Positions 28,611 to 40,415 of a stretch of DNA of 64,000 nt are shown here, in pieces; position 1 is the stretch's first letter, and each line of letters starts with the position of its first letter. Position numbers and translations under genes: made by a program. This DNA is from Opisthocomus hoazin (Eukaryota > Chordata > Aves > Opisthocomiformes > Opisthocomidae). The notes beneath the pieces were generated by a model. It was given only the letters and a program-made list of their open reading frames with translations, searched no databases and was not told the origin of the DNA. The stretch covers positions 1,240,001-1,304,000 of the forward strand of contig NC_134434.1 of assembly GCF_030867145.1 (NCBI RefSeq), in the 5' to 3' direction.

Positions 28611-31600
28611 TCAAGACACCCATCTGAAAACTTTTAAAAATACTACTGAAGTAATGCTGCTACTCTTAAATTACAAAGCCCTATAAGTGCTTACATGCAG
28701 TCTGTGAACATCTTTAAAATAATTGTGAAGAGAAGACCCTCCATTTACATGGCATGTTCCCCTGAAGTGGGATGCAGAACTAAGGAGAAGGGGAAGGGCT
28801 GAACAGCTGTCCAACAGTGCTGTACCATCGCTTTCTTGCACCTAAGCATTTGCCCTGAACGGGAAGCTATGCATGGAAAGAAGGGTAGGCCAGAGGAAAA
28901 TAAGCATGCTAAAATACGATATATCACACCACCCAATAATCCTTAAAAAAATAAGAATTCTGGAGTGTATTAATTGTCTATCACACCATCCTGCTAATGA
29001 GACTCCTTTCTTAAATGTGATATTAATGGCCTAAGAGCAGTGAAAGGTTATGGGAAGTTATGACGAAATGGCAGATTTCGGGGCTTCATTCTTGTGTCTA
29101 TTTCTTGGAAATGGGAGAACAATCTACACCAGAAGAAAAAAAAACCTAAGAAAAAACAAACCTGTCTGTTACATTTCCTCTCTCCTAGACAGCTTCATGA
29201 TCTATGTTGTTAATATAATAACATAGCTTGTTCCATTCTTCAGTTGCTTGTCACCTGAACTTGGCAGACTTCAGAAGGCCAAAAATGGAGAGAAGGCAGC
29301 CAGTAATTACCAGAACCAAACCCTCTATCTTACTAGTAGGAGAGGTAGAAAACACAAATTATCAAATATCTATCTAATTATCTATCTATCTATCTATCTA
29401 TCTCTCTCTCTATATATATATATATATATAGTTAAAGAAAAGGGCTATAGCCTAATGACAATGTGCTTCTGTATTATGTCACATCAAAAGTTACCATAAA
29501 CAACAGTTTTAATTAATATTTTTCAAACAACAATAAGGAATATGTGTACTCCTTATGATCTTCCAGTCGCATTCTTTGTTAGCTGCAGTGTCCCCTGTTA
29601 CCTGAATAGTGCTATATTGACATCGGGTATGCAGTGCAAATGGGATGAAAGCATTTTGTCGTACAAAGATAAAGCAGGGAGGGTTTGTTTTATCTGCTTC
29701 CCAGCTACCAGGTAGTTTCTGAGATCCACATTTATCCTTCTTTAGCAGTTCCATGATATCTCTCCATAGTTCCTTAACAAATAATAAGACTAATTAAACA
29801 TCACCTTGAAAATCCATAATCTGCTAGGGGAAGAAATGTTTCCAAATATCATGGAATTATTTAGTTTTCCACATTAGAAAACTGACACATCTGACAGAGG
29901 GCTGAGTTTTCAGCTCATTTGGGCTGATATAGCTGGAACCAGACTGTAGCTGTTGGCGTTATTTACCATTGTTTACCACAAGTTAAAACTTTATTCACAA
30001 GAATAGTTCTTCATAAGTACAAGTAGAGATGCCAAAAAATTAGATTTAAGGTCCTATTGCCTGTAACTGAGCTCTTTATGAATAAGGATTACTCACAAGG
30101 GCAGAAGGTGCCCAAGGAGACCACTAAATCAAAACATAGACTCAAAACCAAAAAGGAATATATTACAATGAGCAGAACAGAAGAAGAGTAAACAGGGCAG
30201 ATATTTGGAGCTGGAGAAGAGTTGGTAGTAGAGTAAACTGCACCTCCCACATTCTCAGCTGTCTACATGGAAAAAGCTTTACATGCTGCCAGTAAGAAAG
30301 TCAGATTATTGCTCTATTAGGACTATCCTATGCTCTCATGCCTTGTCCCCTGCAGAAGACCTCCAGACACAAGCTATCTCCTTACATACGTATTAGAAGT
30401 AGGTGAAGGGGTAGGTGCAAACAGCTACTTTCAGCAGCTTTCTGTTGGCAGAGATTTTCTCTTAATTAGGAAAATTCCCAGTACACTTCTTATACGACTT
30501 TAAACGGACTTCACACTGAGTGATTGCCACTTGCATGACATAAATTTACCTAGTAAATTTCAGAATTTGGTATTGTATTATGACAATATGTGAATCATCA
30601 AAACAGAATGCTAAAAAGCCTGACAGGTATAGCAGACAATAAAAATTAAGCTCGTCAAATCAATCAGGTCCACAGATGTTACATTAGTCTACGTGGCATG
30701 GAAAAAGTCACAGAAAGTAAGTCCTGCAGATGCTGGAAATGTGTCCTGTAAGAGGATATTCTTTGACAAGTGGTAAGGGGATTAGAATAAGAAAAAGGAT
30801 GTTAGGGTAGTTGCATTTCAATCCTTCATAGCTTTGTTGAAAGTCAAAGTCTACAAACTGACCTTGTAGTTGGATTACTGGGACACGTACTGAATCCGAG
30901 ATACAATGATCACAAAATATTTTTTACAGATTTTGCTCATTACCAAGCTCCTTTGAATCTGAGCAACCACTAGTGAAGTACCTACAGGAAAGTGAAGTGT
31001 GAGAGGGGACAATGTAGAGAAAGTGGCATGCTGCTGGCCTGTCTTCCTGGCTGATAACATGTCATATCCGTTCTCTAGGCACCACGTCTTAATGACAAAA
31101 AAGGCACACTTCACAACAAGAAGTATTCTTCCCATAGCCAAACTGGAAAATTTCTGAAGTCAGTCATGGCTCTTGCTCTATTTGTGTGTCTGCATTTTCC
31201 CCTGATGAAAACAAGGTCATGGAGTGGAAAGCAAGTAAGAGAGTGTGGAAGCACACCTGGACCTTCAAGTAATGAGATACTCCCAGGTCTTTCAGTTTAG
31301 TTGCAGCTAATGACAATGCATCATAGGTCACAAGCATTAAAAGCATGCATGTATAACTTATGTCTGATAAAATATTTAATATGACTGTACTAGAAACCCT
31401 AATTACATGTGGAGAGTTTGAAGTGAATCGTCCAGATTGTATAGTGACAATTAACCAGCTGTGACTAGGAACAAAGGGAAAATAGCCTGTACTAAGGAAG
31501 AAACAGCAATGGCATTTATGTAATTTACATACATTCTGATTATTTGTAAATCAGGATTGGGAAATAGCAAAGCTGTTAGCTGCAGATAGGATCACTGGGC

Positions 31601-34600
31601 ATTTGTGTTTATATCCAACACTTAATTCTGAAGCAATATATACAGGCATAGGTGGGAATGAAAGTCATCCAGAATTTAAGGCACTAGACAAATGTCATAA
31701 AAATAAAAGAAAGTAACCCTATATTACAAGATTAGAAGTTCCCCTTCAAATTGCAACCACACAGACACAATTATTTGTTTTGCTTATATTGGAAAGGATT
31801 GTATGTTGATACTGCGCATTTCCTAAGAAGATTTTTAAATGAACAGTGTCTCAGTCTCTTGATTACTTCTCATTGTGATAATTCAAAGAATCATGGTTAG
31901 TAAGGGCATATACCAAACTTTGTCTGAAAGGGTAATCAGGTGGAACCGTTTACCCATTCTGTATAAAGAATATTTCTTACCTCTCATCGACTGTCCAATG
32001 TTTAATTTAAAGCAGGAATTTTTATGCAATTTGATTTGCAAAATACAGTTGGGCAGATCAAGAAAGACATTGTATTCTTTCGTATTCCTATGGAAAATTC
32101 CAGCCTTTGTACCACTTTCGAATACAGTATCATACTCCTTTTATCAATTCATAATTCAAATAAGGCACCCTTTCTTCTCTACAGGCTTACACTGCAACAA
32201 TACACATTGGTTAGAGATGTCAATGTACCTTTTATTACAAAAGTCAAACTAGGCTTTATCCATAATTTTCTAAATCTCATTAAAGGTTCTTTCATATTGC
32301 AGATAGGATAAAGTAGCACTTTAAACTTTATAAATCTATTTCCGCTAGTACAGGGAATCTATTGCCATCTGTAGTTACAGTATATGACAAAAGAATGCCT
32401 TGGGGGTGAGTCTGTTCAAATGCAGATAAGGTGGCCTGCAATGAATCACTGTCCTCTGGAAGTGACTAGCTTGTTAATAAAAGGTCAGAGATCACAGCAT
32501 CACTATTTCTCCAGCAGAAAGAGAAAAAGTGACTGGATTTTCTTTATCACTTCCTTTTTTTTTCCCCCCTCACAGAAGTACTTTCAAGTATCGGTCCTTG
32601 TTCCTGCTGTCTCTGTTTTGCAGATGAACACTGCCTTTTGAGACACCACAATTGTGTAATATATTTCTAACTAGGTAGGACTACTTCTTTGCAGGATGTG
32701 ATTCAGTTTCACTTTTGTTGTTAAGAACACACATTTCTCAGTAGCACAAACCCTCCTCTTTTAAAATTAGGCTAGTACCAGAAGATGTGCCTTGGAGGAC
32801 ATTTCTAATCAAGGTTTATCCTCTAGGCCTGTCAATGACCGCAGGTTTATTTCTCTTGACTAATTCCACCGAATTTTCTGAATGAAAATATAATAATGAA
32901 TGTTTCTCTATATAGCTTAACAATTTATATGTGGCAGTCAAGGTTGTTTCCATTTAAAACTTGTTTAGCCTCAGGCTAAAGAACTTAAGATCACAATTAA
33001 GTGCTTTGCAGAACCAGCATTTTGGTGGGTGAATCTTGGCTCAGCAGTCATTTCACAAAATTCCATAAACACTACCAGAGCTAGTTAACTCTTCTCATAG
33101 AAGTTTGTATTTGGCCAGAAGTCTGGATCCCCAGATGTATTTTTATCACGATAATTTACCTAGTGAAGTTTGCAGTTAAATATTCTAGGGCAGCAATTCA
33201 TATACTTAGACTGAGAAGACAGCAAGGCTAGAAGAGCTCTAGCTAGCCAGCAAATATTTCCCAACAACACAGTATATAATTAGTATAACCCTGTTTAAAT
33301 TTATCAAATACACTCTAGGGAGCCTGCTCCCAGAATAAAACAATCCAAAATAAAGAGACAGGCAGGTCCCAGAGATATTCCTTATCATTGCATTTTAAAG
33401 CAATTCTTTTCCAAAGTGATCCAAAGGCAGCAGGGCTGCAGAAGTCAACCTGATAAATGGAAAACCTTCCCTGAGAAACCTTGTTGACTGACAGATGGCA
33501 CAGAAGCGGAGATACAGCAGAGCTCAGATTCCAAATGAATCAGCTGGTCACTGCTTAATGGATTTTATCAGGAATGGAGGATCAGATTTCATTAACCTAT
33601 ACAGACACGGTAGGTACAATTCACCTGAGTAGAGCAGTACATTTCATGCTGTAGCAGACTTACGAGATTGTCAAAGTGTTGTGTGGGTCTTGTCCTGATA
33701 TGAATTTCAGCGAAGAAAGGGAAATAATAAAGGACAACCTTGAAAGGCAGTTTCTCTCACTTGTTTTTCAATTTCCTTGTTAGAAACTCATATTACATCC
33801 CCAGCTCCTCTGACCTCATCCTACCCCTAGAGAAATCTTATGATTTTAAAAGCATCTTTCTAGGCTGGCCATCTATTTATTATGTAAATAGAGAACGTAC
33901 TCCACACAGTATTTGATGCTTCTGATACCTAAGAATTGCTGCCACAGAAGGCCAGCCTTTCAATCTAGAAAGTAATTGTAGAGAGAATCCCTCTTTAAAG
34001 CATCCTTTAGTCTCAGTACAACTGTTGGATGAATCAGTTGGAATAGTAGCCATACACCCTTTGCAAGACAAAAGGATTAACGTTATTTTGGGACTATGTT
34101 TCTCCTTTCTTTGCTTAGTTTCCTCTAGCATCTTGGGACATTCCCCTGAATTGATCTATACCATGTAAGATATCACAGTGTGAGTCTCTTTTGCAGTCCT
34201 AGCTGAACAGAGTTGGTGCAAAATTTTAACAGCACAATTTTGCAGCACTTTCACCACATTTGCACAGATGACCATACCTGTATGAGGGGTAAAAATGTAC
34301 AGTGCAGCCCAATGAAATTCTCCTGCACATAAAATGTTGACTCTTACATATGCATGCTTTCCATAGAGGGAGATATCCCTGCCACTTTTCTTACTTAAAA
34401 TTTTAGAATGCATTTGGAATTCAGAAGAACATGCAATCTACTCCACACTGAACTCAATTCTCATTTACACAATGCTCCATTTATACCAGTCTGTCAGCTT
34501 AAAGGACCTTTGCAGTAGGAGAAATTACAGTTATGCACACTTCATGGCCCCATTATTCTGACAAAGTGGCGTAAGAAAGCTCCGATGCAGAAGAAAATCA

Positions 34601-35170
34601 GGTCTACTTATTTTTTAATACAGTGACTTTAATAGGGTTGTGTTTTATCTTCAATTCTGTCTATATATCTCAGTTCTCTCCTGTGCTTTTGTGCGTTACT
34701 TCTATTGCTTGATACTATACTCAGTCGTCTTGGAGTATTGCATCTTCAATAACATAGGAGAATGTTAGGGTTGAAGAGTAAGCTCTTAATTCAAGTCACA
34801 TACTGAGTGACAGGGGAATGAAAGCCAATGTGTTTTGACCTTCTGCCATTTTCATCCTTTCAGATGTGCTTGTGGTTCTGCTCTGACTACAGGTCTGTTC
34901 TCAGTACTTTATTTAATTTTATTTTAATCAACAGCAACTCCATACTCACTGCATGGTGGAGATGTTCTTAACTCAGCTACTGTGACATCTCATAGTTCTT
35001 GAACTGATTTGATTCTCCTTTCTGGTAATATTCCTTGCTTTTGTCCTCCCCCCTGCAGGTTCATACAAAGAAGCCCATACGAACACAGTTTATCTCTATT
35101 TTCACAGGAAAAGTTCATGAGTAAGAACTAACGATGCCAGAAGACAGGACGTACACCAAGCATTTGGTGT
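28611..35170. other. Intergenic, no supported gene
   Basis: No supported gene apart from the microsatellite listed separately. The longest frame here (31875-32252, 125 codons, starting at GTG) overlaps another open frame, is AT-driven and resembles nothing I know. A T-rich/C-rich tract lies at about 32548-32570. Confidence 0.55.
29366..29430. repeat. Compound microsatellite (TATC)n-(TC)n-(TA)n
   Basis: Tandem TATC units run to about 29402, followed by about five TC units and then about ten TA units ending at 29430. A short frame across it encodes a repetitive Tyr/Leu/Ser/Ile string, which is a by-product of the repeat. It is likely length-polymorphic. Confidence 0.95.
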
Positions 35171-35213
35171 GGGACATACAGCTCAAAGCTGTCAGGGACA
35201 TACAGCTCAAAGC
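35171..35213. repeat. Two-copy tandem repeat, 24-base period
   Basis: A 19-base unit beginning GGGACATACAGC is repeated exactly at 35171-35189 and 35195-35213, a 24-base period. It lies about 40 bases upstream of a CR1 fragment. The exact identity of the copies suggests a recent local duplication. Confidence 0.85.
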
Positions 35214-35253
35214 AATGGAACTTCCAATTTCAGCACTTTGTACATAAAATCAT

Positions 35254-35312
35254 TATGGAATCATAGAATTGGTTGGGTTGGAAGGAACCTTAAAGATCAT
35301 CTAGTTCCTGTC
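35254..35312 (-). mobile_element. CR1 LINE 3' end, inverted
   Basis: On the + strand it begins AATCATAGAATTGGTTGGGTT, followed by GGAAGGAACCTTAAAGATCATCTAG. This is the exact reverse complement of the avian CR1 3' terminus (CTAGATGATCTTTAAGGTTCC...CCAACCCAACCAATTCTATGATT). Only about 55-60 bases remain. It looks less diverged than the fragment at 7283. Confidence 0.93.
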
Positions 35313-38300
35313 ACCCAGAGAGACTTCGATGCAGACAGAGGAAATAAAGCATAGGTGAAAGGACTGCCTTCAAACAAGCAGAGCAAAAATGCCATGGTAG
35401 GAAAAGTCCGGTTGGTTCTGCAAATCTGGGATATTTTATGAAAAAAATCAGAGTTCTTTTCCATCCTATTTGCCATTGCTTTCTAAAGAAGAATAAGACC
35501 CTGTGCTAGAAGCCTATTAGTAGCAACTGTGATTTAAATGTCTGCAGGAAACAGGACTCAGATTCAGGAATGAATTCTACAAGGCATATTCATATAAACG
35601 TATTTTTTGATGAAAATATAATGCATGTGAAAGCTTTGTTCCCTGCAGCTTCTAAGGGCTCATATCTGACAATTCTGCTAAAGAATAGGGTAATTAATTA
35701 TCATGCCAGAAAATATTGTAGTGGCACTCCCCTTCTGCAGCTTCTGTATGTAGGCAGTTCCACACCAGTTGTTCCAGTTGTCCCTATGTAATATTTGACT
35801 TTTTGAAAGTGTGCCCCCAAATATAAATGAATATTTCAGATTAAAATTAAAATCTGAGCTGTTTAAAAGAGATTTCAGGGTAAAATGGAGTATTAAGGTT
35901 AACCTCATACTGTATGAAGAGATAAAAATCTTTTTGCCGTGTCCCAGTTCACTACAGGTTCCCTTTTCCAACACTTGCTAGCTGCTTTCTGGGCATGAAT
36001 TTCCTCCACACCTGGAGTTGTCTTCTAAGATGCAGCTGTCCACATAGCTAGAGCTAAGAGCGCACAACACTTTCAGAAGGAGAGTTCTGATACCCTATTT
36101 TTGTAAAAATATCTATATATGTTCCATTTTATGAGCAAGCAAACAGATCTAGGCTCATGGAACATCACCGAAATCTCTCTGTTTTTCACATATTAGTAGT
36201 TTCTTATTCTAATTGGCCTTAGGTCTCATAGTACATTAAAGTATGGAAATGCTATATGAATTTGTAGGTACATCTTTTAATACTACACCATCCCTGAAAG
36301 CATGTCTATGAAGTAATCTGGTTAGGAATTGGCAAATCAAAAAAAAAATTCTATTCAGATTTATCTCAAAGTGAATATAACTTCTACACATAGTATATAT
36401 ATTTTACAACTACATCTTAAGTAGGTAGTAAAAAATACCCTCTTTTCCAAGTGCATTTTGTGTGTGTAAGGCTGTATTTGCATATGCAAAATAATAAAGG
36501 ACCAATCTCTGTACTTGTGCTATAACATTATAACAACATCTAGTCTAAGGCAGGAAGATGGTACATTGGATTCAGATTTGAATTTCTGGAAAGCTGGGTT
36601 TTGATGCTGAGTGAAAAAGGGGTGTGAGCTTTAGTAGCCACAGCGAGCCAGCTCCCTTACCCAGTAAGATTTAAGTGCTGAAGTGTCTGTATGAATCCAG
36701 TTTGTGGTGTGTCCTGAACACTGTTCTCACAACTAAACTGTTTCTCAGTGCAGAAAAATCATGAACAATGGTCTTCATTGTAGACATTTCAACAGGAGTT
36801 TGAACTCCTGGTCATTCCTTCTTAGGCTAATAGGAATTTGTAAGGAATTAGCACGTTAATTCTAGAATTTCCTATTCCACTTAGGAGATCGGTCATCTTG
36901 AACGACTTCTGAGCATCAAGGCTGTGGTGCTCTACTGTGCTATACTGGTGTAGACATTTATCATCTAACAGAGTAGAGGACTTAAGTTCAAAAGATTTGC
37001 TACATGTTTCAACTCTTTAAAACAAATCTAGTAATAAAAATACGTTACCAATTCTCTTTCAGAAGACTGTCTACAAGGATGACTTCACAGTTTGCTGAAC
37101 CACGCCATGCATGAAACATTTAATATGTGGGACAAAAGAAAGACAGGAGAGCTGAACAGGAGCCAAAGGATTTGGATGCATGAATCATACTGAAAAATGG
37201 TTCTATTATGGTTACTAAATCCTCTATTGCCTTTTTTTTTCCCCCTAACAGACAAAATACAGAAATGCTTCGCTTACTGTAGCACTATTAATATGCGTGG
37301 CTAGAATAGCAACAAGCTACCTCCTTGCCTGGATCCTGCAGTTGTCCCCTTCCTTACCAATTCTTGTCATCACAGCTCAGTTCAATTGTTACATAGCTTT
37401 CCCCATAATACTGTGATTTCTAAGTAATGCCTGACTACATCCATAAATTACCAACCACTACACAAGCTCCTAGATCTCTGGGGGAAAGTAACAAGCGAGT
37501 TTACGTAAGAATGCTTTGCACATGGGAAAATGACTCAAACAAATAGATGCAACTTAAATTTGTTGGTCAATTCCTTTTTGTTTTATGTGTCTGAACTGTT
37601 CAGCTCAGACAGGACAGCAGTTGCAGGCAGAATTTTCAAGGAGAACTCTCTGCTCGATACCTTAAAGATATCCCTCCTAATCTCAACGTTTACTTTTTCA
37701 TTGACGTTTACATTGATAAAGGGACTTGTCTAGTGATCAGAGTTCAAAAATGGATGATTTCTGTATAATATGCAAGCAATACAGAATACGTTCTACATGG
37801 TATTTCATATAGCAACATTGCCATATAAATACACATATTGCCACATTCTTCATGGTGGCAAGCAGTGTTTCAGAAAGAGAAAGAAATTCACACAATGGCG
37901 AGACTGTAATACCAAGGAATTCCTTATGAGTGTACAGCAAACAGAAGAAACAGATGAGAAAAACTGGGAAATAAATGCAAAGATAGATTTATTGCAGTGC
38001 TAACAGATTGAATGAAATGTGGTGGAAAATGCAACAAATTGGGAAATAAATATTGAACTTCTCAGCTGCTCAGATAGGTATGACTAATATTTACAAATTG
38101 GGAATGTATGCGATTCCAGTTAGCTAGCAGAAGATAAAAACCTAGAAAAGACAAGGCTTTTAGTAACCTCTTTACCAGTTAGCAGGCCACTCTGATCCAT
38201 GAGGCTGCTTTGACTTAGGATTTTACTTCACTTTACATTTTCCTAGAGACGTTTTACATTTTCATAGTGAAGAGGCAAAGTATGCAAAGGTGATATCATA

Positions 38301-40374
38301 AACATTAAAGAAACAGAGTTCAACGTACTTTCACCATATGAATATAGAAATTTTAATAAACTCATCTATAAATGATTGTCTGTAATGCTACTGTACGATG
38401 CATAAAGAAATCTAATTAACCATAGTGAGTCTAACAGCACTTCCACTGCCAGTCAACAGAGCTGCAGTATACGATGAAATTATTATGTGTGCTATTTGCT
38501 CTATACACAAATTAATTAACATTTTGGACGGTTGCTACCATGATCCTTTTACAGATTGCATTTGAAAAAAGTAAAACACATACCAAATGGAATTAAATCT
38601 AATTGAATAATGTAATACTAGCCTCAGTCCATTTCTCCCCAATCAAAGATGTAATAGGCTTTGTAATACTAATTATTAATGACTTGCAATTTGTAGAACA
38701 GATTTTTAACAGTTGAGTTAGGCTACCCACCAGCCTGTAATTTTCAAATCATCTTTTAATTTACCGGGATTACAGATTTTAATACGTGTTGAAGTTTCTT
38801 TCCAAACACCTAATGCACTTCATAAATTTTGGCAATATATGGTTCCTGTATTCTGCATCTGCAGCTCTACTGAGAAATTATTATTTTGATTCCACTCAGT
38901 AGCAGGTCACTTAAATAGTGTAAACTCTAAACTCAAAAAAGCTGCCAATGGTTCTGCCAAAAAATACGTGAATTTATCTGAGCAAACTATACAAGAAGAG
39001 TGGATAGGTGGCTCTTGGTTTTGGTTAAGGTAAGTGCAGAAGAGATGACTGAGTGATGAAGTAATAGCAAAGTCCAGAAATAGTGTGGATAGATACAAAA
39101 AATCACTTCCTGTCCCTACCTAATCACACAGAAAAACAAGCAGCATGCACTCCGTATCACACAGTGAGAGACTGCGTGCAGCGGGGATTGTCGCACCAGA
39201 AGATGGCATTCCTCAAGCATTCAAACCTCTGAGACCTCCAGCTCCCGGAAGGGCCTGACTCTGCAACCATGAACGTCGCTGTCAGAAGCAGTTTCCCTTG
39301 GTGGCAGACACAAGCAAATATGCGTGATCACAAGGTCAGGGCCTAAGAGGTCAAAATCTATCCTGACATACCTAATATTCTTAATAGTGTCATACGCTTT
39401 TTTTTTTTCCCCAGCACAGTGCTCTATTGTGTGCTGAGCTGAACCAAGATGATTACAATCAAATGCTTAATTTTAATCACATGCTTAATTACTTTGCTGA
39501 ATGAAGACCTCTACTGGGGCACAAGTTTGTCCTTACATTTCCAATATTTAGTTTAGCTTACCACTTATTACCACTTTTATTATTTTAATGAAGAGGAAAA
39601 ATTTCATCCTATTGCTAATAAAGTGATTTGCAATGTTATGCATGTTTTTTCCACTTTCCCAGTGAGGATTTTCTCTATGCAGAGTAGAACTGAAATTCTA
39701 GCCTGTATTTTCACCTGACTCATATTAAATGAGTTTTTTTGGTTTAGCGATATCAAGAACAAAGAGAGAAAGCAAATTGTGGGACACAATAACTTGTTCA
39801 TGAAGGAGTTAAAGTATTCATCAACAGAAGCACTTTGAAAACGGCAAATTCGGATCCATCACTTAGCTGTAGGCTTATGTGACATTTACAACAAGCGTGT
39901 ATATTTTGGGATAGTTGACAATGACATCTTTATGTTTTTGTTATCAAAGCTTCCATCTTACAATCCCCTTTGGTCCTGAGTATTGTTAAAAATGTGCCTG
40001 GGTTATGGCTGTTCATACCTTTCCTCTTCTAAGTGGTACAATGATCAGAGAAGAGCAAAGTTTTATGATCCCTTCAAGGTATTTGAAAATGACACTAAAT
40101 GACGTTTATAAAGATTTCTAAAAGTCAGAAGAGCCTTATTTTCTGTCTGAGGGCTTGTTCTCATCCTTTTGAATTGTGTTACATGCCAATTCCTCCACTC
40201 TCTTTCAAGAAAAATACAAAGCGTTGTTTCACATGTCCCATAAATCTACTGATAGCACTTGCAGATCAGCCATCGTGGCCTTTTTTTGAGTAACAGCTTT
40301 TCTTAGGACTTACATGGTATTTATCTTCAGAGCTTCCTGCAAGCATTAGCTGTTATATTTTTGCATTCCTGTGA
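35313..40374. other. Intergenic, no supported gene; AT-rich, homeodomain-site-rich stretch inside
   Basis: No supported coding region. The frames are under 100 codons and several overlap on opposite strands (35570-35974 and 37737-38003). The stretch at about 38400-38800 is treated separately as a possible regulatory element. The remainder shows only short homopolymers. Confidence 0.55.
38400..38800. promoter_or_regulatory. Possible conserved regulatory element (homeodomain-site cluster)
   Basis: This 400-base stretch is dense in TAAT/ATTA cores: TCTAATTAACC near 38412, ATTAATTAACATT near 38511, CTAATTG near 38599 and a TACTAATTATTAATGAC block near 38668. It contains no recognisable repeat. 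Such composition is typical of conserved non-coding enhancers near developmental and neural genes, but also of plain AT-rich DNA. The call is inference from composition only. Confidence 0.22.
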
Positions 40375-40415
40375 GAAGTATCCCCATTTTACAGAGGAAA
40401 ACTGAGGGATATGAA
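40375..40415 (+). mobile_element. Short MIR-like fragment
   Basis: The sequence TCCCCATTTTACAGAGGAAA followed by ACTGAGG matches the best-conserved segment of MIR (CCCATTTTACAGATGAGGAAACTGAGG). Only about 40 bases are recognisable. Confidence 0.6.

Noticed and set aside
29248..29499. Frame encoding a Tyr/Leu/Ser/Ile repeat, resembling a membrane segment
   Set aside because: The repeat comes from translating the TATC/TC/TA microsatellite.
31875..32252. 125-codon plus-strand frame
   Set aside because: It starts at GTG, overlaps another open frame and has no recognisable similarity.
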